From contig NZ_QJRY01000014.1 of NCBI RefSeq assembly GCF_003205195.1, forward strand, positions 1-56,910: 56,910 bases of DNA. Reading direction: 5' to 3'. The notes under the pieces were generated by a model, which saw only the letters and a list, made by a program, of their open reading frames with translations, was not told the origin of the DNA and did no database searches. This document shows positions 49,217 through 56,910 of this stretch, one piece after another; within the stretch, counting starts at the first letter, position 1, and each line of letters begins with the position of its first letter. The position numbers and the translations under genes were made by a program. Source of the DNA: Peteryoungia wuzhouensis (GTDB taxonomy: Bacteria; Pseudomonadota; Alphaproteobacteria; Rhizobiales; Rhizobiaceae).

Positions 49217-50005
49217 ATGTTGATTTCCCTCTACCAGATGCAGCCGATCTCCGGCGATGTGCCCGGCAATATCGGCAAGATCGCCCAGGCGGCGATGGCC
49301 GCTGCCGAGATGGGTGCCGAACTTTTGGTAACGCCGGAACTGGGGACCAGCGGCTATGCACAGGGGGCTGCCTTCGAAGACCTCGCCGAGGGACGGGACG
49401 GTTCGATTGTCGGCGCGCTGACGGAGATCGCGGCCGATTGCGGGCTTGCCATCTGTGCGGGCTTTCCCGAGCGCGACGGCAACCGCGTGTTCAATTCCGC
49501 CGTGCTCGTGCGGCCGGACGGCTCGGCCGAATTCTACCGCAAGAGCCATCTTTACGGCGACGGTGAAAGGGCGGCCTTTGCACCCGGCGACGAGGCGCCG
49601 CATGTGTTCGAGATCGGTGGCATCAAGGCCGGGATGCTGATCTGCTACGATGTGGAGTTCCCGGAAAACGTTCGCACGCTGGCGCTGGCCGGAGCCGAAC
49701 TTGTGATCGTGCCGACGGCGCTGCCGGACGGCATCATCAGCCGGCGGATTGCCGATACCGTGGTGCCGGCGCGGGCGCTCGAAAATGGCGTCTTCCTCGT
49801 TTATGCCGATCTCTGCGGCACCGAGAACGATCTGTCCTATGGCGGACGCTCGGTGATCCTGGCCCCCGATGGCGACGAACTGGCGCGGGCTGGCTTGCGC
49901 GAGACCCTGCTGGTGGCGGAGGTGGATACTTCCGCCTATGCCGGTGCCAAATCGCAGAACCCCTATTTTGCCGACCGGCGCCCGGCACTCTACCGCCTCG
50001 GCTGA
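49217..50005 (+). CDS. Carbon-nitrogen hydrolase (nitrilase superfamily amidase)
   Basis: A 262-residue nitrilase-fold amidase with the Glu-Lys-Cys triad: Glu in ELLVTPELGTSGYAQG, Lys in FYRKSHLYGDGER, Cys in GMLICYDVEFPENVRTLAL. ENGVFLVYADLCG is the usual late block. Aliphatic amidase, omega-amidase or N-carbamoyl hydrolase activity all fit the short form. ATG 49217 preferred; an earlier frame from 49103 lacks family similarity. Monocistronic, 216 bp from the divergent AI-2E gene. Confidence 0.9.
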   Translation: MLISLYQMQPISGDVPGNIGKIAQAAMAAAEMGAELLVTPELGTSGYAQGAAFEDLAEGRDGSIVGALTEIAADCGLAICAGFPERDGNRVFNSAVLVRPDGSAEFYRKSHLYGDGERAAFAPGDEAPHVFEIGGIKAGMLICYDVEFPENVRTLALAGAELVIVPTALPDGIISRRIADTVVPARALENGVFLVYADLCGTENDLSYGGRSVILAPDGDELARAGLRETLLVAEVDTSAYAGAKSQNPYFADRRPALYRLG

Positions 50006-50080
50006 TCTCACGCGCCACGGCGCCGATTGCAGTGGGGAACCATCGCTCCTACATCATGGCCAAGTTCGAAGGAGGCCCTG

Positions 50081-50794
50081 ATGATATTCGATGCTGCCGC
50101 GCTTTCCCTGCGCAATCTCTTTGCGCCGGAAACGCGCTCCGTTTTCTGGAAGACGCTGGGCCTCACGGTCCTCGTCTTGATCGGCTTGTGGTTCGGTCTG
50201 CGCGAGAGCTTCATCGCCTTCGTCATGCCCTTCATCGAAGGTTTCGTGCCCGATCTTCCGGCCTGGGCGGGGTGGCTCACCTTCGTCTTCGGCATCCTCG
50301 CCAGCATCGGGCTTGCCCTGGGTCTTGCTCTTCTGCTCTCGCCGGTGACCGCGATCATCGCCGGCCTCTTTCTCGACGATGTGGCCGAGGTGGTCGAGAA
50401 ACGGGATTATCCCAACGACCCGCCGGGCAAGGCCATGCCAATCGGCGAGGCGATCCTTGCCTCGATCAAGTTCTTCGGCGTCGTCATTGTCGGCAACCTG
50501 ATTGCGCTGATGCTGCTGTTCATTCCGGGCGTCAACATCCTCGCCTTCTTCCTGGTCAACGGCTATCTGCTCGGCCGGGAATTCTTCGAATTCGCCGCCA
50601 TGCGCTTCCGCTCGGTGGAGGAGGCGAAGCTGTTGCGGTCAAGGCATTCGGGAACGGTGTTCATGGCCGGTCTCGTGATTGCAGCCTTCCTCGCGGTGCC
50701 GATCCTCAACCTGCTGACGCCGCTTTTTGCTGCAGGCTTGATGGTGCATCTGCACAAGGCGCTCGCGGCGCGGGATGGGGCGCTCGCGCGCTGA
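50081..50794 (+). CDS. EI24/CysZ-like membrane protein
   Basis: A 237-residue inner-membrane protein of the EI24 domain family. Hydrophobic segments around residues 27-45, 62-92, 130-165 and 205-230 and the block ILASIKFFGVVIVGNLIALM then GVNILAFFLVNGYLLGREFF are typical. CysZ of E. coli is a sulfate transporter of this family, but many members are unassigned. GGAGG lies five bases before ATG 50081. Confidence 0.85.
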   Translation: MIFDAAALSLRNLFAPETRSVFWKTLGLTVLVLIGLWFGLRESFIAFVMPFIEGFVPDLPAWAGWLTFVFGILASIGLALGLALLLSPVTAIIAGLFLDDVAEVVEKRDYPNDPPGKAMPIGEAILASIKFFGVVIVGNLIALMLLFIPGVNILAFFLVNGYLLGREFFEFAAMRFRSVEEAKLLRSRHSGTVFMAGLVIAAFLAVPILNLLTPLFAAGLMVHLHKALAARDGALAR

Positions 50795-50797
50795 GCA

Positions 50798-51577
50798 TTA
50801 TTCCACGGCGCTGATTGCCTGCGGCGGCAGTTCGACCAGCGGGGCCGGCACATCCACCGTCTTTTCCGGCGACTTGCAGATGTCGGCAATCACGCAGCGT
50901 TCGCATTCGGGACGCCTGGCCTTGCAACAGTAGCGGCCATGCAGGATCAGCCAGTGATGGGCGTGGAACAGATACTGCTCGGGAATAATCCGCATCAGGA
51001 TGGCTTCAACCTCGTCAGGCGTCTTGCCGGGCGCGAGCTTGATGCGGTTGCCGATCCGGAGAATATGCGTGTCGACCGCCATGGTCGGGATGCCGAAGGC
51101 CATGGACATCACCACATTGGCGGTCTTTCGGCCCACCCCCGGCAGGGTCACCAGCTCTTCGCGTGTACGCGGCACGACGCTGCCGAAGTCGTCGACCAGC
51201 TTCCGGGACAGGGCGATGACGTTCTTCGCCTTGTTGCGGTAAAGCCCGATGGTCTTGATATAGTCGCGGACCTTTTCTTCGCCCAGTTCAAGCATCTTTT
51301 CCGGCGTGTCGGCCACCTTGAAAAGGGCGCGTGTCGCTTTGTTGACGCCTGCGTCGGTCGCCTGGGCGGAGAGTGCCACGGCAACCACCAGCGTGAAGGG
51401 GTTGACGTGTTCCAGCTCGCCCTTGGGCTCCGGCCTCTGGATCGAGAAGCGGCGAAAAATCTCCTCCAGTTCGGCCCGCGAATAGGCCGTGCGACCGCGT
51501 GTCGCCGGCTTGCGACGGGTCTCCGGATTTGACTTTTTCAAGGTTTGGGTGCTGGATTTCGGCTTCGCTTCAGTCAT
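50798..51577 (-). CDS. nth: Endonuclease III
   Basis: A 259-residue DNA glycosylase/AP lyase of base-excision repair for oxidised pyrimidines. HhH motif with catalytic Lys: LVTLPGVGRKTANVVMSMAF; catalytic Asp in MAVDTHILRIGNRI; [4Fe-4S] loop CCKARRPECERCVIADIC with C-x6-C-x2-C-x5-C spacing. The N-terminus has a 35-residue basic extension (KPKSSTQTLKKSNPETRRKP) beyond the E. coli length. Start at ATG 51577. Convergent with the EI24 gene, divergent from the DUF2244 gene. Confidence 0.95.
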   Translation of the reverse strand: MTEAKPKSSTQTLKKSNPETRRKPATRGRTAYSRAELEEIFRRFSIQRPEPKGELEHVNPFTLVVAVALSAQATDAGVNKATRALFKVADTPEKMLELGEEKVRDYIKTIGLYRNKAKNVIALSRKLVDDFGSVVPRTREELVTLPGVGRKTANVVMSMAFGIPTMAVDTHILRIGNRIKLAPGKTPDEVEAILMRIIPEQYLFHAHHWLILHGRYCCKARRPECERCVIADICKSPEKTVDVPAPLVELPPQAISAVE

Positions 51578-51602
51578 GCAAAACCTATAGTCGGGTGCAA
51601 TC

Positions 51603-52097
51603 GTGGAAGGCAATGTCGAGCAGGCTGCAGACCAGCCAATTTTCGCCGCAGAGTTGACTCCTTATCGGTCGCTCGGCCGCAAGGGTTACCGTGTGCTGTT
51701 TGCGATCACCGGGATCGTCTGCCTGGTGCATGCCGGTTTTTTCATGGCGACCGGGGCCTGGCCGATCGGCCTGTTTTTCGGGCTCGATTTTGTGCTGCTC
51801 TACGGCGCCTTCTGGCTGAACTACCGCGCCGCGCGGGCTCGCGAAGAGGTGACGGTGTCACGCACCAACCTGTCGATCCGGAAATACACGCCGGCCGGCC
51901 GGATGACCGAACATCGCTTCAAGACGCTTTGGGCGCGTTTCTTCGTCAAGCGTCACGAGGAGTTCGGCATCACCTCCATGGGTGTGGCCGGCGAGGGGCG
52001 GCGGACCGATATCGGCTCCTTCCTCAACCCCGATGATCGCGAAAGTTTCGCCAAGGCCTTCAAGGGCGCCTTGGCGACAGCCAAGCAGCGCATCTGA
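51603..52097 (+). CDS. DUF2244-family membrane protein
   Basis: A 164-residue protein with two membrane helices (VLFAITGIVCLVHAGFFMAT and IGLFFGLDFVLLYGAFWLNY) followed by the family block EEVTVSRTNLSIRKYTPAGR and a cytosolic beta domain ending DRESFAKAFKGALATAKQ. DUF2244 genes are regularly found next to nth in alphaproteobacteria, as here, but their role is not known. The start is GTG 51603, 25 bp from the divergent nth start. Confidence 0.88.
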   Translation: MEGNVEQAADQPIFAAELTPYRSLGRKGYRVLFAITGIVCLVHAGFFMATGAWPIGLFFGLDFVLLYGAFWLNYRAARAREEVTVSRTNLSIRKYTPAGRMTEHRFKTLWARFFVKRHEEFGITSMGVAGEGRRTDIGSFLNPDDRESFAKAFKGALATAKQRI

Positions 52098-52133
52098 AGC
52101 CTCTAGCTTCCGGCGCAAGAAACGGGTGGCATA

Positions 52134-53063
52134 ATGGTTTTGCCCATGGTGAAGTCTGCGCAAGATGAGGATTTTGCCATGACGCTCGCGCAACAGATCG
52201 ACCTTTCCCGCACCACCGACATCACGCCCGACGGAACGGATTACGAGACCGTGCGCCAGGTGATCGAGATGCTGACGCTCGACTATCAGAGCCAGCCGTC
52301 GCTGGAACTGATCGCGGATCGGCTCGGCCAGTCGCCGACGCAGTTGCAGAAGACGTTCACGCGCTGGGCCGGGCTTTCGCCGAAGGCTTTCCTGCAGGCT
52401 GTCACGCTCGATCATGCCAAGCGGCTGCTCGGCCGCGAGGAACTGCCGCTGCTCGAAACCTCGCTGGAACTCGGTCTCTCCGGGCCGGGCCGTCTGCATG
52501 ACCTCTTCGTCACCCACGAGGCGATGAGTCCGGGCGAGTGGAAGGCGCGCGGGGCGGGGCTTACCATCCGCCATGGCTTTCATCCCTCGCCCTTCGGACT
52601 GGCGCTTGTGATGATCACCGACCGCGGGCTGGCGGGCCTTGCCTTTGCCGATCCCGGTGGCGAGGTCGCCTGTTTCGACGACATGGCTCAGCGCTGGCCG
52701 AATGCGCATTATGTCGAGGACATCGAGGCCACGGCGCCTTACGCGGCACGTGTCTTCCATCCCGAGCGGTGGTCGGCGGAGGAGCCCTTGCGGGTCGTCC
52801 TGATCGGCTCCGATTTCCAGATCCGCGTCTGGGAAAGTCTGCTGGAAATTCCGCTCGGGCGCGCCGTCACCTATTCCGATATCGCCCAGAAGATCGGCCA
52901 GCCGACCGCCAGCCGGGCCGTCGGTGCCGCCGTCGGCCGCAATCCGATCTCGTTTGTCGTGCCGTGCCACCGGGCACTGGGAAAGAGCGGCGCGCTGACG
53001 GGGTATCACTGGGGTCTGACGCGCAAGCGGGCGATGCTGGGATGGGAAGCGGGCAAGGGGTGA
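52134..53063 (+). CDS. Ada-like O6-methylguanine-DNA methyltransferase with AraC domain
   Basis: A 309-residue suicide DNA-repair protein. Residues 35-135 are an AraC-type HTH (LELIADRLGQSPTQLQKTFT, LQAVTLDHAKRLLGREELPL, GLSGPGRLHDLFVTHEAMSP). The C-terminal half is the Ogt/MGMT domain with ALVMITDRGLAGLAFADPGG, VWESLLEIPLGRAVTYSDIA and the acceptor Cys in FVVPCHRALGKSGALTGYHW. The N-terminal Cys4 zinc domain of E. coli Ada, which repairs methylphosphotriesters and switches the activator on, is missing. Start could also be ATG 52149 or 52179. Confidence 0.93.
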   Translation: MVLPMVKSAQDEDFAMTLAQQIDLSRTTDITPDGTDYETVRQVIEMLTLDYQSQPSLELIADRLGQSPTQLQKTFTRWAGLSPKAFLQAVTLDHAKRLLGREELPLLETSLELGLSGPGRLHDLFVTHEAMSPGEWKARGAGLTIRHGFHPSPFGLALVMITDRGLAGLAFADPGGEVACFDDMAQRWPNAHYVEDIEATAPYAARVFHPERWSAEEPLRVVLIGSDFQIRVWESLLEIPLGRAVTYSDIAQKIGQPTASRAVGAAVGRNPISFVVPCHRALGKSGALTGYHWGLTRKRAMLGWEAGKG

Positions 53064-53080
53064 GGCGGTCTTCGGGCCGA

Positions 53081-54034
53081 TTAGCGGCCTTTGCGGGTTG
53101 CGTCGATCCGAAGAATGTTTTCCGGTGTATCCTTCTCGCTGCGCTGCCATGGCAATTCCGCTTCGTTTGAGGGGCGCAGCAGTGCTGTGACTGTCTCGTT
53201 GCAACTGATCACCTCATAGCCGGCGCGAGCGGCGAGTGCGCGCAGCGTGCCTTCCGAGAAGTCGCAGACATGGGCAAGATGGAAGTACGACTTCAAGTCG
53301 TGCTTGTAGTCGCCTTCGGCGACCATGTTGATGCCAGGGACCTCGATGAACAGGTAATCCTCTGCTGCCATCAAGGTCTTGATCTGCTTCATCGATGCGA
53401 GCGGATCATGCGTGTGTTCCAGGACATGCGAGAGGATGAAGAGTCGCGGTCCGTCGGGGAGATGTGTCGGGAATTCGGCAACTTCCAGGTCGAGCTCCAG
53501 CTGTTCCTTGCCGTAACGTATTGCCTCGATATCGAGATCGCAGCCCTGGACGCTGCGGCACCGGGTTCTGAATTCATCCAGGATGCCCCCCGAAGAACAG
53601 CCCATTTCGATGACGGCGAGATCCTTCAGGCTCGCGGCGACGGACGTCGTCTCAAGATAGCCCAGGAAACGCTCACCCTTCTGCCTCTGTTCGTCCACCA
53701 GACGGGCGTGATCGACATCGTTGCGCTTTGTATAAAGGCGGCGGTAGTGGTCGCGGTAAAAGACGTCCAGGAAGTCCTTCTTGACCGCCGGACTGGTTTG
53801 CACGAGGCCGCAGTGGTCGCAGATCTGCTTGTCGAGGTCGAAGCCATACCTGTCGCCCTCGCAGATCAGGGTGAATTCGCGTCCGCCACACAAGACGCAG
53901 GGGCGGTTTTCCAGGCCATAGTCCCGATAGAGTTTGCGCACGGCGCGGATGCTCTTCGACCGGCTGCTTGTGAGGCGTCTGAGGAAGGCGAAGGTCCTGC
54001 CGTAGCGGAACTGACGTAGAAGACGCTGAGCCAA
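53081..54034 (-). CDS. SAM-dependent methyltransferase with N-terminal zinc-binding motif
   Basis: A 317-residue class I methyltransferase. N-terminal C-x2-C pairs PCVLCGGREFTLI and ICDHCGLVQTSPAV form a probable zinc ribbon, followed by DFLDVFYRDHYRRLY. The SAM motif is VIEMGCSSGGILDEF, with RLFILSHVLEHTHDPLASMK as motif III/IV. Architecture matches the Methyltransf_13-type enzymes of sugar biosynthesis, where the ribbon precedes a C-methyltransferase, but the substrate is not evident. No ATG is available; TTG 54034 with GGGAA six bases upstream is the best start. Codons around 53100-54050 look less biased than neighbours, hinting at an accessory gene. Confidence 0.8.
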   Translation of the reverse strand: MAQRLLRQFRYGRTFAFLRRLTSSRSKSIRAVRKLYRDYGLENRPCVLCGGREFTLICEGDRYGFDLDKQICDHCGLVQTSPAVKKDFLDVFYRDHYRRLYTKRNDVDHARLVDEQRQKGERFLGYLETTSVAASLKDLAVIEMGCSSGGILDEFRTRCRSVQGCDLDIEAIRYGKEQLELDLEVAEFPTHLPDGPRLFILSHVLEHTHDPLASMKQIKTLMAAEDYLFIEVPGINMVAEGDYKHDLKSYFHLAHVCDFSEGTLRALAARAGYEVISCNETVTALLRPSNEAELPWQRSEKDTPENILRIDATRKGR

Positions 54035-54101
54035 AATGGAATTCCCGGGGCAATGAAAGCATTTTCTCGCCACTGGCGAGTTTAACGCCGTTACACTATC
54101 C

Positions 54102-55079
54102 CTAATCCGCCAGCCCCAGCAACTCCCGCGCCGCCGCTTCATCGGTAATTAGCGTATTGCATCCGATCCTTCTGATCGTCGCCCGGATCGCCTTTGCACG
54201 ATGCGCACCGCCCGACGACAGCACGATGTGTTTCGCCTTCTTCAGCGTATCGAGATCGACGGACATCACACGCTGGTTGATCGGGTGGGCGACCGAGTTT
54301 CCGTCGGCGTCGAGGAAGTTGAACATGGTGTCGCAGACGCAGCCGGCCTCGACCAGTTCGGTCAGCGTCTGCTGGCTGATGAAGCCTTCCGACAGCGAGG
54401 TTGAGTGCGGGCCGATATCGCCGCAGGAGACGATGGCGAGGTCGAGGTTTTCAGCCAGATCATAGATCGCCTTCAGGCCGCATTCTTCGATCAGCGCCTG
54501 CTTGGTCGTCACGGAATCGACGAGCAGGGGGGCGAGGAACATGTAGCATTCCGCGCCGAGCTGGCTTGCCAGCCGCCAAGTGTAGTCGATCGGATTGGTC
54601 TGGCGCACCGCAACGATGCCGCCGAGCAGCGAGACGACCTTGCAGTTCTCGCGGTTCGGCGGGCGGAATCCTGACAGCGAAGCGGTCATGGTGCGGCCCC
54701 AGCCGACGCCGATCGTCATGTCGTTGGTGATGACCTCGGTCAAGAACTGGCCGAGGGCCAGGCCCACGGCCTTGGCGATCGATCCGGCGTCCTCCTTGTC
54801 CGGCGAGGGCACGACGACCGCTTCGTCGAGGCCATAGGCCTTTTCCAGCCGGACGGCGAGTTCGACGCAATCGGCGACGCCATCGCTGATCCAGATCTGC
54901 ACTTCGGCGCGTTTTCGCGCCTCGTCCAGCATGCGGATCACCGTCGAGCGGCTGATGCCCAGGCGGTCGGCCACGTCCTTCTGCGTCAGGCCCTCGTTGT
55001 AATAGAGCCAGGCCGCGCGGATGCGCAGGGCGCTCGCGTCCGAATAAGTCGAATGGGTGTCGCGTCTGAGCTTCGCCAA
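54102..55079 (-). CDS. SorC-family (sugar-binding) transcription regulator
   Basis: A 325-residue regulator: HTH AWLYYNEGLTQKDVADRLGI then SRSTVIRMLDEARKRAEVQI, and a C-terminal SorC sugar-phosphate-binding domain (LEKAYGLDEAVVVPSPD, TIGVGWGRTMTASLSGF, VSLLGGIVAVRQTN, AIVSCGDIGPHSTSL, VLSSGGAHRAKAIRATIRRI). Start is TTG 55079 with GAGAGAG upstream. Divergent from transaldolase, which suggests it senses a pentose-phosphate or polyol-phosphate and controls tal. Confidence 0.92.
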   Translation of the reverse strand: MAKLRRDTHSTYSDASALRIRAAWLYYNEGLTQKDVADRLGISRSTVIRMLDEARKRAEVQIWISDGVADCVELAVRLEKAYGLDEAVVVPSPDKEDAGSIAKAVGLALGQFLTEVITNDMTIGVGWGRTMTASLSGFRPPNRENCKVVSLLGGIVAVRQTNPIDYTWRLASQLGAECYMFLAPLLVDSVTTKQALIEECGLKAIYDLAENLDLAIVSCGDIGPHSTSLSEGFISQQTLTELVEAGCVCDTMFNFLDADGNSVAHPINQRVMSVDLDTLKKAKHIVLSSGGAHRAKAIRATIRRIGCNTLITDEAAARELLGLAD

Positions 55080-55148
55080 GATCTCTCTCGTATCGGGAAC
55101 TTCCAGGCGCCACTATCCGTTTTCATGATACTTATGTCAAATTCAAAG

Positions 55149-55188
55149 GACATATGTCTTGACTTTGCCATCATCGGATGGCGATAGT
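55149..55188 (+). promoter_or_regulatory. tal promoter with adjacent palindromic operator
   Basis: Perfect palindrome GACATATGTC (55149-55158) abuts TTGACT (55159-55164), an 18-base spacer and GATAGT (55183-55188). The palindrome is well placed for the divergent SorC regulator. A related half-site (TTATGTC) lies about 15 bp upstream. Confidence 0.55.
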
Positions 55189-55254
55189 CCGGGCACAAGA
55201 CCGGTGGTCCTCCGTCGGTCGCCAACCCATTTCGCGCAGCCGAAGGATGACCCG

Positions 55255-56211
55255 ATGACCTCGAAACTCGAACAGCTTCGTTCCATGACGACCGTGGTCG
55301 CCGATACCGGTGACATCGAGGCCGTCGCCCGCCTGAAGCCGGTCGATTGCACCACCAATCCGTCGATCGTCCTGAAGGCGCTCGGCACCGACGCCTTCAA
55401 GGATGCCTTCCAGGAAGCGATCACCTGGGGCAAGGCTAAGGGCGGCAAGGATGATGCCGTGATCGGCGCGATTGCCGACCGCATGGCGATCTCCGTCGGT
55501 GCAGCGCTTGCCGCTCTCGTGCCGGGCCGTGTCTCGACCGAAGTCGATGCCGACCTGTCTTTCGACACCAAGGCGTCGATCGACAAGGCGCATCAGATCA
55601 TCGCCGGCTACAAGGAGCGCGGCATCGAGAAGGACCGCATCCTGATCAAGCTCGCGTCTACCTGGGAAGGCATTCGCGCCGCCGAAGTGCTGCAGAAGGA
55701 AGGCATCGACTGCAATCTGACGCTGCTCTTCTCCAAGGCCCAGGCGATTGCCTGCGCCGAAGCCAAGGTGTTTCTGATCTCGCCCTTCGTCGGCCGCATC
55801 CTCGACTGGTACAAGAAGTCGACCGGTGAGGACTACACCTCCGAGACCGATCCGGGCGTCGTCTCCGTCCGCTCGATCTACAATTATTACAAGGCCAACG
55901 GCATCGGCACGATCGTCATGGGTGCCTCCTTCCGCAATGCCGGCGAAATCGAAGCGCTGGCCGGTTGCGATCGCCTGACGATCAGCCCGCAGCTGCTCGA
56001 CGAGCTGAATGCCGCCGAGGGCACGCTGAAGCGCGCTTTGTCGCCCGACAGCGTCAAGGCGGAGCCGCATGTCTCGCTCGACGAGAAGGCCTTCCGCTGG
56101 GCGATGAACGAGGATGCCATGGCGACCGAAAAGCTCGCCGAAGGCATTCGCGGCTTTGCCAAGGATCTCGGTACCCTGCGCGGTCAGATCGCCAAGGCAC
56201 TGGCTGCCTGA
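55255..56211 (+). CDS. tal: Transaldolase
   Basis: A 318-residue class I transaldolase of the pentose phosphate pathway. Blocks: KPVDCTTNPSIVLKAL, VSTEVDADLSFDT, the Schiff-base Lys in RILIKLASTWEGIRAAEVLQ, GIDCNLTLLFSKAQAIACAE, FLISPFVGRILDWYK, VMGASFRNAGEIEALAGCDR and LTISPQLLDEL. Length fits the TalB type. GAAGGA precedes ATG 55255. Monocistronic with its own terminator. Confidence 0.97.
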   Translation: MTSKLEQLRSMTTVVADTGDIEAVARLKPVDCTTNPSIVLKALGTDAFKDAFQEAITWGKAKGGKDDAVIGAIADRMAISVGAALAALVPGRVSTEVDADLSFDTKASIDKAHQIIAGYKERGIEKDRILIKLASTWEGIRAAEVLQKEGIDCNLTLLFSKAQAIACAEAKVFLISPFVGRILDWYKKSTGEDYTSETDPGVVSVRSIYNYYKANGIGTIVMGASFRNAGEIEALAGCDRLTISPQLLDELNAAEGTLKRALSPDSVKAEPHVSLDEKAFRWAMNEDAMATEKLAEGIRGFAKDLGTLRGQIAKALAA

Positions 56212-56242
56212 TCGGGAAACCGATCCGCCAATTCCGAGTTTG

Positions 56243-56274
56243 AAGATGGCCGCGGCGAAAGCTGCGGCCATCTT
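56243..56274 (+). terminator. Terminator of tal
   Basis: AAGATGGCCGC / GCGGCCATCTT stem with ten-base loop, followed by TCATTT. Confidence 0.8.
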
Positions 56275-56315
56275 TCATTTGTGGCAGACTGCCGGTTCAG
56301 GGAAGGGGAACGGAT

Positions 56316-56705
56316 ATGGCGATTCTTTCGGGCGGCTGCGTCTGCGGCAAGGTGCGGTTCGAGGCCGAGGGTGATCCCGATCGCGTCGGCATCTGCCATT
56401 GTCTGGATTGCCGGAAATATCACGGCGCGCTGTTCCATGCGTCGGCGATCTATCCGGAAGGCCAGGTGCGGATCGCGGGCGAACCGCAGATGTATGACGG
56501 TCGTTGCTTCTGCGCCATCTGCGGCTCCAGGGTTTTCAACCGCAGCGGCACCGAGATCGAGGTGAACCTCGGGGCCTTTGATGACATCAATGTGTTCCAG
56601 CCGGGCTACGAGCTCTGGACGATCCGGCGGGAGAGCTGGCTCCCGGAGTTTCCGGTCGAGGAACGGTTTGAGCGGGATCGGCCCGGGGAGGAGCGCGGGG
56701 CTTGA
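56316..56705 (+). CDS. GFA-family (CENP-V/GFA) zinc-binding protein
   Basis: A 129-residue protein of the glutathione-dependent formaldehyde-activating enzyme fold. Zinc-ligand blocks GGCVCGKVRFEAEG, GICHCLDCRKYHGALFHASA and RCFCAICGSRVFNRSG hold the characteristic seven or so cysteines, and ELWTIRRESWLPEFPVEERF is the usual tail. Most members with this name have no proven formaldehyde activity; the protein is best treated as a zinc-binding protein of uncertain reaction. Confidence 0.9.
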   Translation: MAILSGGCVCGKVRFEAEGDPDRVGICHCLDCRKYHGALFHASAIYPEGQVRIAGEPQMYDGRCFCAICGSRVFNRSGTEIEVNLGAFDDINVFQPGYELWTIRRESWLPEFPVEERFERDRPGEERGA

Positions 56706-56718
56706 GGGGCGGGGCGGG

Positions 56719-56769
56719 GTGGCCTCGTCCTTCGAGGCCGGGCGTTGCCCGGCACCTCAGGATGAGGGG
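56719..56769. repeat. Single GAGGTGCCCG-type intergenic repeat unit
   Basis: GTGGCCTCGTCCTTCGAGGC at the left and GCCCGGCACCTCAGGATGAG at the right, same element as the right unit of 42461-42609. Internally it forms two hairpins. Confidence 0.75.
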
Positions 56770-56852
56770 TGATGTTGTGTAAATGTCAAAAAACCCAAGC
56801 TTCGCCGCCGGTCGGGATCATCTCCCTCCGGGTGGGCTGAAATTTGTCTCGG

Positions 56853-56910
56853 ACGAGGCGCCAGAAGCAACCTGTCTAAGTAATGTATGTGGCTCCTTCC
56901 GGCGCCTCGT
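56853..56910. other. Inverted repeat at the window edge, possible structured RNA or next-gene leader
   Basis: ACGAGGCGCC (56853-56862) pairs with GGCGCCTCGT (56901-56910), extended by GAAG/CTTC after one mismatch, around a 28-base centre. It may be the end of a longer element cut by the window. Confidence 0.5.

Noticed and set aside
1..56910. CRISPR array, tRNA, rRNA, insertion sequence or integron
   Set aside because: I saw no regularly spaced short direct repeats, no cloverleaf with conserved T-arm, no rRNA sequence and no transposase or integrase. The repeats found are dispersed intergenic palindromes.

Overview
The window is dense, GC-rich alphaproteobacterial chromosome. The organism is a member of the Rhizobiales and most likely of the Rhizobiaceae. 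The signs are a NepR/PhyR/EcfG general stress response locus, an HWE-family histidine kinase, GGAAC-N16/17-CGTT promoters, rhizobial-type GC-rich intergenic palindromic repeats, and many Dpp- and Pot-type ABC importers. I see no rRNA, tRNA, CRISPR array, phage or insertion sequence. The only clearly decayed locus is a broken AbiEii-like nucleotidyltransferase.

Layout. 1-4905: end of a 3-hydroxyisobutyryl-CoA hydrolase gene, then a minus-strand cluster (acylphosphatase-fold protein, Rieske protein, GST-like protein, D-2-hydroxyacid dehydrogenase). It faces a plus-strand oxygenase whose Rieske cluster loops are missing although its mononuclear iron site is intact. This looks like a split Rieske oxygenase, comparable to the NdmC/NdmE part of the purine N-demethylase system, and is my best candidate for an under-described system. 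4967-12925: a general stress island with nepR, phyR, an HWE kinase, a second nepR coupled to ecfG, CsbD, YqjD/YqjE-like and DUF1328 small proteins, a metallopeptidase, a receiver protein and a Crp/Fnr regulator. Six perfect EcfG-type promoters lie within 5.4 kb. 13120-16152: pntA and pntB. 16370-17242: small gene plus AbiEii-like pseudogene.

17355-20889: part of a non-phosphorylated L-fucose-type pathway (lactonase, SDR dehydrogenase, FAH hydrolase) with an IclR regulator. 20886-30096: a long minus-strand operon coding for a polyamine-type ABC importer, a NylB-like serine hydrolase, two tandem YtcJ-type amidohydrolases and a TetR regulator. It diverges from 30541-38436, an amidase, an M19 dipeptidase and a complete Dpp-type ABC importer. 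Together these suggest uptake and hydrolysis of amide or peptide-like nitrogen compounds. 38458-42303: orphan phnM and a pta-ackA operon whose Pta has a degenerate MaoC half and an FNR/FixK-like box upstream. 42461-44370: a P1-family peptidase, a small membrane protein and intergenic repeats. 44371-56705: PAP2 phosphatase, M20 amidohydrolase, AI-2E-type permease with an extra C-terminal domain, nitrilase-family amidase, EI24 membrane protein, nth, DUF2244 protein, Ada-like methyltransferase, a zinc-ribbon SAM methyltransferase, a SorC regulator divergent from transaldolase, and a GFA-family protein.

Functions are assigned by reading translated motifs from memory of protein families. No database search was run, so substrates of transporters and hydrolases are inferences.
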